A stretch of 61,544 nucleotides of DNA from an uncultured Clostridia bacterium (GCA_944351415.1 CALVPQ010000006.1:1-61544); one strand, 5' to 3'; positions 42,008 through 52,566 are shown, counted from the stretch's first letter. The notes: generated by a model not told the origin, from the sequence alone. Program-made: numbers and translations.

Positions 42008-43231
42008 TCAATAAATTTCAATCAGTTTCTCTGCAAAGGCTTTAACATGTTCATAAGTTAGCCCACCTTGAAAATAGGCAATATACGGTGCTCTTATTGG
42101 GCTGTCGCATGAAAGCTCTATTGAAGAGCCACCAACAAAAGTTCCTGCCGCCATAATAACTTTATCTTTATAGCCAGGCATATCCCAAGGAAGCGGAAGA
42201 ACATAGCCATCTATCGGAGAAACCGTTTGCACAGTTTGAACAAATTTGATAAGTTCTTCTGCTGTGTTAAAAACAACCGATTTAACAATATCTTCTGGTA
42301 TTTCTTGATTTGAAGGAATAACTTTATAGCCCTTGTCTTCCATAATCTGCCCTACAAGTGCAGTGCCCTTTAATGCTTGAGCCACTGTGTGTGGAGCCAA
42401 GAACAGCCCTTGATAAAATAGTCTATACCCCATTTCAAAAGAGCCAATCTCAAGTTTAAGCGATGGGTTTGTATAACGAGTGGAGATAAGGTCTATGGCT
42501 TTTTCACTTCCAACAATATAACCGCCTGTTGGAGCTATACCACCCCCTGGGTTTTTTATAAGAGAGCCTACAATAACATCTGCACCAACATCTGTTGGCT
42601 CTATATCATCAACAAATTCACCATAGCAGTTATCCACTACGATAAAACAATCTTTTGATAACTTCTTTACATTATCAAAAAGTTCTTTCATACCATAAGG
42701 AGAAAGAGCCTTTCTGCTAGAATACCCCCTTGACCTTTGTAGATATACCACCTTTGGATTTACTTGTTTAATAGCAGAATAAATTTCTTCATATTTAAAA
42801 GTGCTATCTTCGTTTAAATCTATCTGCATGTATTTTACCCCATAATCTTCAAGTGAGCTATTACCCTTTCCAAAAAGAGTTTCATGGAGTGTGTCATAAG
42901 GTAGTCCAGTTACAGAAAGCATTGTATCACCTGCCCTTAAAAGTCCATATAAAACTGTTGTTATTGCATGTGTGCCACAGGTTAAGATTGGTGAAACAAT
43001 TGCCTTTTTACCACCAAAAACTTTTGCATAAACCTTTGCTAAAGTATCTCTGCCAACATCATCATAGCCATAGCCTGTTGTGCCTGCAAAACACTGTGAT
43101 GATACCTTCAATTCTATAAAAGCCTGCAAAACTTTCTTTTGATTTTTGAATGCTATTGAATCAATCCTTGCAAATTGTGGTTGTAATTTCTTTTCTGCCT
43201 CTTTTAAAACTATTTCTGTATTTTTAGCCAT
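42008..43231 (-). CDS. YnbB-type PLP-dependent enzyme (methionine gamma-lyase-related / aluminium resistance family)
   Basis: A 407-residue fold-type I PLP enzyme. It has C-G-T-H-A-I-T near residue 85, V-V-D-N-C-Y-G-E-F (Asp binding the PLP ring nitrogen) and G-S-L-I-K-N-P-G-G-G (Lys bearing PLP). The end carries a long conserved C-terminal domain. This matches the YnbB / aluminium resistance group, which is common in Firmicutes next to miaA. Substrate specificity is unproven; the methionine gamma-lyase name is annotation by relatedness. It overlaps the miaA end by 22 nt. Confidence 0.85.
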   Translation of the reverse strand: MAKNTEIVLKEAEKKLQPQFARIDSIAFKNQKKVLQAFIELKVSSQCFAGTTGYGYDDVGRDTLAKVYAKVFGGKKAIVSPILTCGTHAITTVLYGLLRAGDTMLSVTGLPYDTLHETLFGKGNSSLEDYGVKYMQIDLNEDSTFKYEEIYSAIKQVNPKVVYLQRSRGYSSRKALSPYGMKELFDNVKKLSKDCFIVVDNCYGEFVDDIEPTDVGADVIVGSLIKNPGGGIAPTGGYIVGSEKAIDLISTRYTNPSLKLEIGSFEMGYRLFYQGLFLAPHTVAQALKGTALVGQIMEDKGYKVIPSNQEIPEDIVKSVVFNTAEELIKFVQTVQTVSPIDGYVLPLPWDMPGYKDKVIMAAGTFVGGSSIELSCDSPIRAPYIAYFQGGLTYEHVKAFAEKLIEIY

Positions 43232-44136
43232 TTTTCTATCTCCTTACAAGCATCTTTAAATGCTTTATCCTTGTTTTTATTATCTATATATATAACATTA
43301 TTAATTCCATGTAAAAACGTAAGTTGTCTTTTGGCATAATTTCTTGTGTGCTGTTTTATAAGTTCTATCATTGACGATTTTTCAACTTCACCATTCAAAT
43401 ATGGCAATACTTCTTTATATCCAATTGCTTTCATTGGTTGAATGTTTCCCCCATACTTTTTATAAAGTGATGATACTTCTTCTATTAAGCCATTCTCAAG
43501 CATCTTATCAACTCTAAGATTAATTTTATTATAAAGAATTTCTCTATCGAGTGTTATAGCAATAAGTTTAAAATCATACTGACAGTTATTTGTTTTCGCT
43601 TTACTACTGCCAAAATTTGCAATTTCAAAAGCTCTAATAACTCTTACTGGATTATTCCTATCTATACTTTCTGCAAGTTTGCTATCTTTTATGTAAAGTT
43701 TTTGATAAACATAGTCAAGCCCATGTTCTTTTATTTCTTCTTCAAGTTCTATGCGAAAATCATGATGTTTTTCAGTATTGCCAAAGTTATAACCTTCTAT
43801 CAAAGCCTTAACATATAAGCCCGTTCCGCCAACAATTATAGGGAGCTTTTTCCTTTTTGTTATATCTTCTATTTTCTCTATTGTATATTGAACATAATCA
43901 TAGACTGAAAATTCCTCTGTCGGCGGTTTTAGAGAAATGCCATAATGAGTTATGCCTTGCATTTCACTTTTTGTTACTTTTGCTGAGCCTATATCAAACT
44001 CTTTATATATTTGAACAGAATCAGCAGAAATAATTTCTCCATTGTATTTTAAAGCAAGTTTGATTGCAATCTCTGATTTACCACTTCCTGTTGGTCCAAG
44101 TATAAATAATACCTTTGGTTTGTTTATAATTTCCAT
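43210..44136 (-). CDS. miaA: tRNA dimethylallyltransferase MiaA
   Basis: Adds dimethylallyl to A37 of tRNAs that read UNN codons; MiaB, encoded at 48966-50093, then methylthiolates it. The 308 residues have G-P-T-G-S-G-K-S-E-I-A (P-loop), I-S-A-D-S-V-Q-I-Y, G-G-T-G-L-Y, R-D-K-N-like R-N-N-P-V-R-V-I-R and a C-terminal R-N-Y-A-K-R-Q-L-T. It lies 181 nt from mutL. Confidence 0.96.
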   Translation of the reverse strand: MEIINKPKVLFILGPTGSGKSEIAIKLALKYNGEIISADSVQIYKEFDIGSAKVTKSEMQGITHYGISLKPPTEEFSVYDYVQYTIEKIEDITKRKKLPIIVGGTGLYVKALIEGYNFGNTEKHHDFRIELEEEIKEHGLDYVYQKLYIKDSKLAESIDRNNPVRVIRAFEIANFGSSKAKTNNCQYDFKLIAITLDREILYNKINLRVDKMLENGLIEEVSSLYKKYGGNIQPMKAIGYKEVLPYLNGEVEKSSMIELIKQHTRNYAKRQLTFLHGINNVIYIDNKNKDKAFKDACKEIEKWLKIQK

Positions 44137-44316
44137 AGAACACCTATTAATAAAAAAATCATCAAAATTAGTTATAATAAAATAATTTTATATTTCAAAA
44201 TTAAAAGTAATTTGTATTGATAAGTTATTTAACAAAATTATGTTATATAGCAAAAAATTATATAAATTTATATTAATAAACATAATCAACTAAAAAATCA
44301 ATTAAATAAAAAGAAT

Positions 44317-46359
44317 TTAAACCACTCGTTTAAACATTTTTTCAAATTCATATTTCGTTATAACAAGGGTTATCGGTCTGCCGTGTGGACAAAGCATAAC
44401 ACCCTTTCTTACTTGTTCAATTAAATATGCACATTCTTCTTTTGATAAATTATCACCAGCCTTTATAGCATGTTTACAAGCTGATTGACAAAGCTTATTA
44501 TGAATAAAATCACTAGGTTTTTTATCCCAACTTATACTATCCTTTATAAGTTCATCAACAAATTTATCAAGCTCTATATATGAAAGCACGTAAGGCACAC
44601 TTGTTATCTTATAGGTATAATCTGTTTTTTCTATATTAAATCCAATTTTTTGCAAGTCATCTAATGCCATATCAAGATGTTGAGACTCTTTTGCACCAAG
44701 TGTGAAAGTATAAGGTGCAAGAAGTTCTTGCTTTACCACATTGCCCTCATCAACAAGTTTAACTAGTCTATCAAATAGAAGTCTTTCATGAGCTGCATGC
44801 TGGTCTATAAAATAAACGCTGTCGTCTAGTTCTATTACCATATAAGTTTTAAATAATGTGCCAAGAATCTTCATTTCGTCTTTGACAGAAGCTTTTAAAA
44901 AGTTTTGTTCCGCTGTTCTTAATTGACCTGTATATTTTTCTCCAGACTGGTCAAAGAAAAATGTTGACGAATTGTTTGTTGTTGTGACATATTTATCTTT
45001 TATTGACATATTTGATAAGGCATCAAGCTCGGAATTTGTTTTATTGTTTTCATCAATTATATCTTTATTCTTTATATTTTCTTCTTTTTCAACTATAATT
45101 TCAAATTCCTTTGGGTCAACTGCTTTTTTATCTCTGTCAAATAGGTCAACACTATAACTATGCCCCTGCTGTGCTAAATTTATTTTGTTAGCAACATTCT
45201 CTCTTGTCATAGCCTTTATTTGATTATTTTTATCTGCAAGCCTATCATTATTATTTAACAGTTGGGTCTTATCATTATCATTTAACGGCTGGGTATTATT
45301 ATTTAAAACTTTATCTAGGTTATTATTTTTTGCTGCTATGTATTCATCTTCGTTAAACATAAAGCTCGCAATTTGATTGACAGATAGAAGTGCATTTTCA
45401 ACTGCTTTACGAACCATGCTAAACATTCTATTAGGATTTTCAAATTTAACTTCTTTTTTAGATGGGTGCACATTCACATCAACACAATCAGCAGGCAATG
45501 ATATTGAAATCACATAGACAGGAAATCTGCCTTTCATTAAAAATGATTCAAACACACTTTGAACAGCATTTGATATAAGAAAATTCTCAACACATCTTCC
45601 ATTAACAAAAAGGGTTTGATAAGTTCTATTGCTTTTTGAAATTTTTGGCTTCGTTATATATCCAGAAATTCTGTAACCGCTATCTTCGTAATTAAGTTCA
45701 ATTATGTTATCATAAACTTCCTTGCCATATATCGTATATATTATGTCTTGCATATTACAAGATGTTGTATTATAAATTAGTTTTCCATCAACATAATAAG
45801 AAAATGCTATATGGCTGTTTGACAACATAAACTTCTCTATTAGATGTGTTATCTCTGCCTCTTCAGTTTTAGGTTTTCTTAAAAATTTTGCTCTTGCTGG
45901 AGTATTAAAGAATAAATTTGAACAGGATATTGTTGTTCCATTTGTTCGCGCTATTTCAGTCACTTTATCAAAGTTGCCACCGTTTACCTTTATAGAATAA
46001 CCAATTTGAGAATCGGCAGTTTTTGTTGAAAGTTTAACTTGACAAACTGAAGATATACTTGCAAGTGCCTCTCCCCTAAAACCTAAACTTTGAATATTAT
46101 CAAGGTCATCAACATCTTTTATCTTGCTTGTTGAATGCGGTAAGAAAGCTATCACAATATCGTCTCTTTCAATACCACAACCATCATCTGATACTGTAAT
46201 ATTTTTTATTCCGCCTTCTTCTATTTCTATTCTAATATTTTTTGCACCTGCATCAATACTATTTTCAACTAGTTCTTTAACTATTGATGCTGGTCTTTCA
46301 ACAACTTCGCCTGCGGATATTCTATTATATACCCTTGGCTCTAGAACATTAATCTTCAT
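44317..46359 (-). CDS. mutL: DNA mismatch repair protein MutL
   Basis: ATPase and likely nicking endonuclease in mismatch repair. The N-terminal GHKL ATPase domain (about 1-330) shows S-I-D-A-G-A, S-D-D-G-C-G-I and S-L-G-F-R-G-E-A-L. A long Asn/Asp/Lys-rich linker (about 335-475) follows. The C-terminal domain contains D-Q-H-A-A-H-E-R-L-L-F (endonuclease metal site), C-Q-S-A-C-K-H-A and C-P-H-G-R-P. The linker is unusually rich in Asn repeats. It overlaps the mutS end by 11 nt. Confidence 0.97.
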   Translation of the reverse strand: MKINVLEPRVYNRISAGEVVERPASIVKELVENSIDAGAKNIRIEIEEGGIKNITVSDDGCGIERDDIVIAFLPHSTSKIKDVDDLDNIQSLGFRGEALASISSVCQVKLSTKTADSQIGYSIKVNGGNFDKVTEIARTNGTTISCSNLFFNTPARAKFLRKPKTEEAEITHLIEKFMLSNSHIAFSYYVDGKLIYNTTSCNMQDIIYTIYGKEVYDNIIELNYEDSGYRISGYITKPKISKSNRTYQTLFVNGRCVENFLISNAVQSVFESFLMKGRFPVYVISISLPADCVDVNVHPSKKEVKFENPNRMFSMVRKAVENALLSVNQIASFMFNEDEYIAAKNNNLDKVLNNNTQPLNDNDKTQLLNNNDRLADKNNQIKAMTRENVANKINLAQQGHSYSVDLFDRDKKAVDPKEFEIIVEKEENIKNKDIIDENNKTNSELDALSNMSIKDKYVTTTNNSSTFFFDQSGEKYTGQLRTAEQNFLKASVKDEMKILGTLFKTYMVIELDDSVYFIDQHAAHERLLFDRLVKLVDEGNVVKQELLAPYTFTLGAKESQHLDMALDDLQKIGFNIEKTDYTYKITSVPYVLSYIELDKFVDELIKDSISWDKKPSDFIHNKLCQSACKHAIKAGDNLSKEECAYLIEQVRKGVMLCPHGRPITLVITKYEFEKMFKRVV

Positions 46360-48976
46360 TATCTTTCTCCTTAGAACGTGTGACTAAATCGTTAAGTAGG
46401 TCAAATGCATGTAATGGTGTTACTCTATTTATATCAATATCACGCAGTATTGACAGAATTTTAAGAGCAAGTTTTGTGTTATCTTCAGCTTTTTGTTTAT
46501 TTTCTTTAAAAACGTTTAAATCTAATTTTTGATTAACCTTTTCTAAGTTTATAGAAATCTCTTTTGCTCTTTCTATTACTTCTTTTGGAACACCTGCAAG
46601 TTTTGCAACTTCTATACCAAAACTCTTGTTTGCACCACCTCTTACAATTTTTCGCAGGAACACAACGTCATCATCTAGTTCTTTGACTGTTATCTTATAA
46701 TTTTTAACCCCTTCAAGCACTCCTTCAAGTTCTGTAAGCTCATGATAGTGGGTTGCAAATAAGGTTTTTGTTTTAAAGTTTTTTGATAAGTACTCAACAA
46801 CAGACCATGCGATACTTAATCCATCAAAAGTTGAAGTTCCCCTGCCAATTTCATCGAGTATAACAAGACTTTTGTCTGTGATATTTGCAAGAATATTGGC
46901 TACTTCGCTCATTTCAACCATGAAAGTGCTTTGACCAAAAGCTAAATCATCGCTTGCACCAACCCTTGTGAAGATTCTGTCTGTAATTGGAATACTGGCT
47001 TCCTTCGCTGGAACAAAGCTTCCAATATGTGCAAGAAGTGTGATAAGTGCCACCTGCCTCATATATGTGCTTTTTCCTGCCATATTTGGCCCTGTTATTA
47101 TCATAATTTTATTTTCATTTTCATCAAGTAAAGTGTCGTTTGTTACAAACTGCCCTCGGCTTAAATATTGTTCTACAACTGGGTGTCTTCCATCTATTAT
47201 CTTAAGTTGTTTAACATTGTTATTTATAGTTGGTTTTACATAGTTATTTTTTACTGCGACTTCTGCAAGAGAGTATATAGCATCTAATTTTGAAATTCCA
47301 TGGGAAATCTGTTGAAAGGTTAAAATGTATTTAGATAATATATTTTTAATTTCAGTTAAGATACTATTTTCAAGTTCTATTGCCTTTTCTTCAGAATTTA
47401 AAACTTTGTCTTCTATAACTTTTAAATCTTCTGTGATATAGCGCTCATTATTTGCAACTGTTTGTTTTCTGATGTATCTTATTGGAACTTTATCTATTTG
47501 GCTTCTATTCACTTCGATAAAATATCCAAAAACTTTGTTTCTTTGAATTTTTAGGTTCTTAATACCAGTTGCTTCTATTTCTTTTTTCTCAAGTTCTTCG
47601 ACCCATATTTTACCAAGTTCTTTTGCATTCCTATAATCGTCAAGTTCTTTATTGAAACCTGCCTTAATAAATCCACCATCTTTTAGTTTAACATTACTTT
47701 CAGTTAATCTATCTTCGTCTATGGCTTTATCAAGCATATCAGTGATATTGCTTACATCTATAAGCTCGTCTCTGCATTCTATAAGATAAGGCTCTTCAAC
47801 ATCTTTTAATATATCTTTCAATTGTGGAATTTTCATAAGTGCAGTTTTAAGTTGAACCATACCTTTAGGCTCAATATTGCCATAAGCGACTCTTCCAGCT
47901 AGTCTTTCAATATCACTCATTCCAAGCAGGCTTTCAGCTATTCTGTCTCTTAATATAAGTTTCTTAGCTAAGTATCCAACAGCATTTAAACGCATATTAA
48001 TAGCTTTAGAATCCTGTAAAGGTTCATCTAACATTTTCCTTAGGAATCTTCTTCCCATTGCGGTTTTTGTTTTATCTATAACAGATATAAGTGAACCTGC
48101 CCTTCTTCTGTCATAACCAGATTCTATAAGTTCAAGATTACGTCTTGTGTTCATATCAATAGTCATAAAATTTTTATTTTTAACAACTTCTATCTTATTG
48201 ATATTTTTTAAAAATCTCTTCTGAGTTTCATTTAGATACTCAAGAAGTGCTCCAGCACTGCATACGATTTCATTTTTTCCTTTTAAATCATAAACTGCTT
48301 CAAAGTTTTCTCCAAACTGTTTTGAAAGATTATCAGTTGCCCTTGTTTTTGAAAAAGCCCACTCATAATACTTATTAAGTTTTGTTGCAGAACCAACCTT
48401 TACAATAGCTAAGTTATTATAAAAAATTTCAGCTTCTTCATTTCCTATAATCTCTGATGGAGCAACCCTTGAAATAAGGTCGTTAAGCTGGCTCTCAAGT
48501 TTATTTACAACTGAAAGCACTTCAAAACTTCCAGTTGAAATATCAACATAACTTATTCCAATTTTGTCGTTATTTTTATAAATCGACATAAGATAATTAT
48601 TCTTTTGACCTTCAAGCATTTCTTCATCAATAAGAGTGCCAGGTGTTATAACTCTAACAACGTCACGTTCAAGAGTTTTTACACCTTTTTGTGGCACACT
48701 TAACTGTTCGCATATTGCAACCTTATGCCCATTAGCTACAAGTCTTGAAATGTAGGTTTGGGCTGCATGATATGGAACCCCGCACATCGGTGCTTTCTTA
48801 TCTGTGCCACACGATTTGCCTGTTAAAATTAAATCTAATTCTCGAGATGCTGTTACAGCATCATCATAAAACATTTCATAAAAATCTCCCATTCTGTAGA
48901 ATAAAATACAATCTGGGTATTTTTCTTTTATCTGCAAATATTGTGTCATTGCTGGCGAAAGGTCGTTAGTCTTCAT
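46349..48976 (-). CDS. mutS: DNA mismatch repair protein MutS
   Basis: Mismatch recognition ATPase. I start it at 48976 (MKTNDLSPAM), because AAAAGGAG lies just before this ATG; the longer in-frame start at 49006 lacks a site. The 875 residues have the mismatch-binding domain with F-Y-R-M-G-D-F-Y-E-M-F (Phe and Glu in the recognition wedge). Clamp and lever helices follow. The ABC-type ATPase has G-P-N-M-A-G-K-S-T, D-E-I-G-R-G-T-S and a final T-H-Y-H. The gene order miaB-mutS-mutL-miaA is the common Firmicutes cluster. Confidence 0.98.
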   Translation of the reverse strand: MKTNDLSPAMTQYLQIKEKYPDCILFYRMGDFYEMFYDDAVTASRELDLILTGKSCGTDKKAPMCGVPYHAAQTYISRLVANGHKVAICEQLSVPQKGVKTLERDVVRVITPGTLIDEEMLEGQKNNYLMSIYKNNDKIGISYVDISTGSFEVLSVVNKLESQLNDLISRVAPSEIIGNEEAEIFYNNLAIVKVGSATKLNKYYEWAFSKTRATDNLSKQFGENFEAVYDLKGKNEIVCSAGALLEYLNETQKRFLKNINKIEVVKNKNFMTIDMNTRRNLELIESGYDRRRAGSLISVIDKTKTAMGRRFLRKMLDEPLQDSKAINMRLNAVGYLAKKLILRDRIAESLLGMSDIERLAGRVAYGNIEPKGMVQLKTALMKIPQLKDILKDVEEPYLIECRDELIDVSNITDMLDKAIDEDRLTESNVKLKDGGFIKAGFNKELDDYRNAKELGKIWVEELEKKEIEATGIKNLKIQRNKVFGYFIEVNRSQIDKVPIRYIRKQTVANNERYITEDLKVIEDKVLNSEEKAIELENSILTEIKNILSKYILTFQQISHGISKLDAIYSLAEVAVKNNYVKPTINNNVKQLKIIDGRHPVVEQYLSRGQFVTNDTLLDENENKIMIITGPNMAGKSTYMRQVALITLLAHIGSFVPAKEASIPITDRIFTRVGASDDLAFGQSTFMVEMSEVANILANITDKSLVILDEIGRGTSTFDGLSIAWSVVEYLSKNFKTKTLFATHYHELTELEGVLEGVKNYKITVKELDDDVVFLRKIVRGGANKSFGIEVAKLAGVPKEVIERAKEISINLEKVNQKLDLNVFKENKQKAEDNTKLALKILSILRDIDINRVTPLHAFDLLNDLVTRSKEKDNED

Positions 48977-50093
48977 CTTTAGTCTCCTTTTGCAAACTCT
49001 TTTCAAGGGAAAGAAGTTTGTTTACTCTATCATGTTTTACTTCATCAGAAATTTGCCCTTCCATCTTACTTGCAACTGTTCCTTCTCTTGGTGAATACAT
49101 AAAAGCAAATATACTATCATATTTCACTTGACGCACAAGAGCCATTGTATCTAAAAATTCTTCTTCTGTTTCTGTTGGAAAACCCACAATAAAATCAGAC
49201 GTTATTCTACAATTAGGGATTTTTGCTCTTATTTTATCAATAATCTCAAGGTATTTTTCTCTTGTGTATTTTCTGTTCATGAGCTTTAAAATTCTATTAT
49301 TTCCGCTTTGTGCTGGAAGATGAATAAATTTCTCAATTTTTTCTTCACCTGCAATTGCATCAATAACATCATCTGTTAAATCTTTTGGGTGAGAGGTCAT
49401 AAAAGATAGAGTAAAATCCCCTTCAATTGCACAAATATCTCTCAATAATTTAGCAAAGGTGACACCATCTTTAAGGTCATGCCCATAAGAATTAACGTTT
49501 TGCCCTAATAATGTTATTTTTTTATACTTTCCTTCGCTAATAATCTCTCTTATTTCATCTAGTATTTTTTCTTCCTTACGTGATTTTTCTCTTCCTTTAA
49601 CATAAGGCACAATACAATATGTGCAGAAGTTGTTACAACCTTGCATTATATTTACCCAAGCATTTTCACCGCTTGTTCGTTTGTAAGGCAACGACTCATC
49701 TATATCGCCTTCTGATAAAATTTCAAGTTGTCTGCCCTTTTTGACTGCTTCAATATAATATCCAAGTTTTGGTAAATTAAATGTGCCAATAACTATATCA
49801 ATAAATGGGAATGTATTCATAAGTTTTTGCGCTGTTTGTTCTTTCTGTGTCATACAACCGCACACAGCAATTATTAAATCTTTATTTTTCTTTTTTAGTT
49901 TTTTTAAATTACCTACATTACCAAAAACTCTGTCTTCTGCTCCTTCTCTTATAGCACAGGTATTGAATACAATAATGTCAGCCTCTTCACGTGAAGAACC
50001 TTCACTATACCCCATTTTTTCTAAAATTGCAGCTATTTTTTCTGATTCATGAACATTCATCTGACAACCATAAGTAACAATAAAATACTTCAT
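48966..50093 (-). CDS. miaB: tRNA-2-methylthio-N6-dimethylallyladenosine synthase MiaB
   Basis: Radical SAM methylthiotransferase acting on i6A37, the product of MiaA. The 375 residues have the UPF0004 N-domain with Y-G-C-Q-M-N and N-T-C-A-I-R-E (auxiliary cluster cysteines), V-C-G-C-M-T, and the radical SAM site C-N-N-F-C-T-Y-C. The C-terminus ends after about 372 residues, without the full ~60-residue TRAM domain that most MiaB proteins carry. That truncation looks genuine: the stop overlaps the mutS start by 11 nt. A good promoter precedes it. Confidence 0.95.
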   Translation of the reverse strand: MKYFIVTYGCQMNVHESEKIAAILEKMGYSEGSSREEADIIVFNTCAIREGAEDRVFGNVGNLKKLKKKNKDLIIAVCGCMTQKEQTAQKLMNTFPFIDIVIGTFNLPKLGYYIEAVKKGRQLEILSEGDIDESLPYKRTSGENAWVNIMQGCNNFCTYCIVPYVKGREKSRKEEKILDEIREIISEGKYKKITLLGQNVNSYGHDLKDGVTFAKLLRDICAIEGDFTLSFMTSHPKDLTDDVIDAIAGEEKIEKFIHLPAQSGNNRILKLMNRKYTREKYLEIIDKIRAKIPNCRITSDFIVGFPTETEEEFLDTMALVRQVKYDSIFAFMYSPREGTVASKMEGQISDEVKHDRVNKLLSLEKSLQKETKDED

Positions 50094-50182
50094 TATATTC
50101 TCCGTATTATAAACATTTTTTAATTTTTTTGCCTTAGATTTAAGTATTTAAAGTGGCAATATTTTTTTCGACATATATTTTA

Positions 50183-50211
50183 ATTATACAATAATTGCTT
50201 AAAATTTTCAA
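50183..50211 (-). promoter_or_regulatory. promoter of the miaB-mutS-mutL transcript
   Basis: On the minus strand, TTGAAA (50206-50211), 17 nt, TATAAT (50183-50188). It lies 90 nt before the miaB start. Confidence 0.75.
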
Positions 50212-50267
50212 TTAAAAATTATTATATAAAGTAAATAATTTGTTTAATTAGTAACATAATAAAAAAG

Positions 50268-52490
50268 ATGAAAAAATTTATTAAAATTACACTTATAATA
50301 ATTCTCTTGCTATTTATTACTGCTTTGATAGGAGTGGCTTTTTATATTTCTTCAATTTATATTAATGCAAAAGCGATGAAACTTGATGAAGATGCTTTGA
50401 GTTCTCCTTATGTTAATGTGGAAGTTTATGATAATGAAAATAAACCTATAAAAGAAGATAATGAAATTAACAAATCTTATGCAAGTTTAAATTCTCTTTC
50501 TGAGAACACAAAAAATGCCTTTATCTCTATTGAGGATAAAAATTTTTATAATCATAACGGCATCAATTATAAGAGAATTATTAAAGCTATGCTAAACAAC
50601 TTAAAGGCTGGAAAACTCAAAGAAGGAGGCTCCACAATAACACAACAACTTGTTAAAAACACACAACTTACAAGTGAAAAAACTTTTGAGAGAAAGATAA
50701 AAGAAGTAGCTCTTGCTGGGAAAATTGAAGGTAAATATACTAAAGAACAAATTTTAGAACAATACCTAAACATCATTTATTTTGGAAATAATTGCTATGG
50801 TATAGAAAGTGCTTCTAATTACTATTTTTCCAAAAGTGCTAAAGAACTTTCAGTTGAAGAAGCTGCCATGCTTGCAGGAATTATTAAATCTCCCGCCAAA
50901 TATTCTCCTATAAAGAACTATGACAATTCCTTAGCTAGACGTAATCTCGTTCTATCTGAAATGAATAAAGATGGATTACTTTCTGTAGAAGAATATAATA
51001 GAGCTAAGAATACTGAAATAGTGCTTAATATTAATAGAGAGCATAAAAACAGGTTAAATTCATATTGCCAAGCTGCCATTGATGAGGCAGAAAATATACT
51101 TGGTCTGCCGGCTAAACAAATAGCTTTAAAAGGTTATAAAATATATACATATCAAAATCAAGAAAAGCAGAAAGCTTTAGCTGAAGCTATTAAAAATCAG
51201 CAGATTGAAAGCGATTATGCTGGAATTGTTATAGACAATAAAAAGCACTCTGTTGTGGCATATATTGGAAATAGTAACTATAAAATTTTAGACGCAAAAA
51301 GACAACCTGGTTCTTGTATTAAACCTGTGCTGGTGTATTCCCCTGCATTAAATGAAGATATTATTTATCCTTGCTCTCAAATACTTGATGAAAAAACAAC
51401 AATCTCTGATTATTCACCAAAGAATGTTGGTGGGATTTATCACGGATATGTAAGTGTGAGAGAGGCTCTATCTAAATCTATAAATATTCCTGCTGTTAAG
51501 GTGCTTTCTTATGTTGGAATAGATAAAGCAAAGAGTTATGCCGAAGAAATGGGGATTGAATTTGATGAAAAAGATGATAGCTACACACTTGCACTTGGAG
51601 GCATGACTTATGGAGTTAATATTAAAGAGCTTGCTGGAGCTTATACAACCTTTGCAAACGATGGAAAATTTTCAATACCAAAATTTATATCTTTTATCAC
51701 CGATAAAAATGATAAACTTGTTTACATAAATAAAACTAAAGAAAAGGAAGTTTTACGTGAAGATAGTGCTTATCTCTTAACTGATATGCTGAAAACTTGT
51801 GCAGAAACTGGCACTGCAAAAAAGTTAGCAAGTCTAAAAAAGGATATTGCATCAAAAACTGGAACTGTTGGAAAGCCTAATTCAAAAGAAAACTTAGATG
51901 CATGGAATATAGCATATACCAAAGAACAGACTTGTGGAGTATGGCTTGGAAATCTTGATAACACACCTATTAGTTATGCAGGTGGCAATCAACCAACTGA
52001 AATTGTGAAAAGTTATTTTAAAAGTATTAATGATAATTCACATTTTATAATTCCAAATAATGTGGTTGAAAGACAAATTGATAGCACCGAATTAAATGAA
52101 AATCATAGAGTGGTTTTAGCTAATATCTATATACCAGAGCGGTATACACAAAAAGAATTATTTTCTACATTAAATTTGCCTAGTGATATTTCTAGTAAAT
52201 TCACAAAAGTTGATAAAACAATTTTTAATAGCAGAGTTGAGAATAATAATGCTATTATAAATTTTGAAGCTAAAGACTATATGACCTATGTTTTTATTAC
52301 AAATAATGAAAAGACCACAATTAGTGGGAAAAATGGAGCACAAAGTGTGACTTTGCCACTTACACAGACAAAACAAAATGTTGAAATAGAGTATTTCTAT
52401 ACCCTTTCACCTGAAAATAAGGAAGGTGAAAATATTAGTTTTATAAAAACAAATAAGACTCAAAAAAATAATAAAAAATGGTTTATTTAA
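50268..52490 (+). CDS. class A penicillin-binding protein (PBP1A type)
   Basis: Bifunctional peptidoglycan glycosyltransferase and transpeptidase anchored in the membrane. The 740 residues have a single signal-anchor (about 7-30). The GT51 domain carries S-I-E-D-K-N-F-Y-N-H (catalytic Glu) and G-G-S-T-I-T-Q-Q-L-V-K-N. The transpeptidase domain has P-G-S-C-I-K-P (SxxK), K-S-I-N (SxN) and S-K-T-G-T-V-G (KTG). A C-terminal ~110-residue extension is rich in Asn, Lys and Thr. There is no ribosome binding site upstream of the ATG. It is on the plus strand, divergent from miaB. Confidence 0.95.
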   Translation: MKKFIKITLIIILLLFITALIGVAFYISSIYINAKAMKLDEDALSSPYVNVEVYDNENKPIKEDNEINKSYASLNSLSENTKNAFISIEDKNFYNHNGINYKRIIKAMLNNLKAGKLKEGGSTITQQLVKNTQLTSEKTFERKIKEVALAGKIEGKYTKEQILEQYLNIIYFGNNCYGIESASNYYFSKSAKELSVEEAAMLAGIIKSPAKYSPIKNYDNSLARRNLVLSEMNKDGLLSVEEYNRAKNTEIVLNINREHKNRLNSYCQAAIDEAENILGLPAKQIALKGYKIYTYQNQEKQKALAEAIKNQQIESDYAGIVIDNKKHSVVAYIGNSNYKILDAKRQPGSCIKPVLVYSPALNEDIIYPCSQILDEKTTISDYSPKNVGGIYHGYVSVREALSKSINIPAVKVLSYVGIDKAKSYAEEMGIEFDEKDDSYTLALGGMTYGVNIKELAGAYTTFANDGKFSIPKFISFITDKNDKLVYINKTKEKEVLREDSAYLLTDMLKTCAETGTAKKLASLKKDIASKTGTVGKPNSKENLDAWNIAYTKEQTCGVWLGNLDNTPISYAGGNQPTEIVKSYFKSINDNSHFIIPNNVVERQIDSTELNENHRVVLANIYIPERYTQKELFSTLNLPSDISSKFTKVDKTIFNSRVENNNAIINFEAKDYMTYVFITNNEKTTISGKNGAQSVTLPLTQTKQNVEIEYFYTLSPENKEGENISFIKTNKTQKNNKKWFI

Positions 52491-52561
52491 AAAAACTCTA
52501 TATATGAGGTAAACTTAGTATATAAATAATTTATAAAGTTTACATCATAGCTAGAGTTTTT
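52491..52561. terminator. large nested bidirectional terminator between PBP and recA
   Basis: Outer stem AAAAACTCTA (52491-52500) with TAGAGTTTTT (52552-52561). Inner stem GTAAACTT (52509-52516) with AAGTTTAC (52536-52543). It has T-rich ends on both strands and sits between convergent genes. The 71-nt size is above that of an ordinary terminator. Confidence 0.65.
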
Positions 52562-52566
52562 AATTT

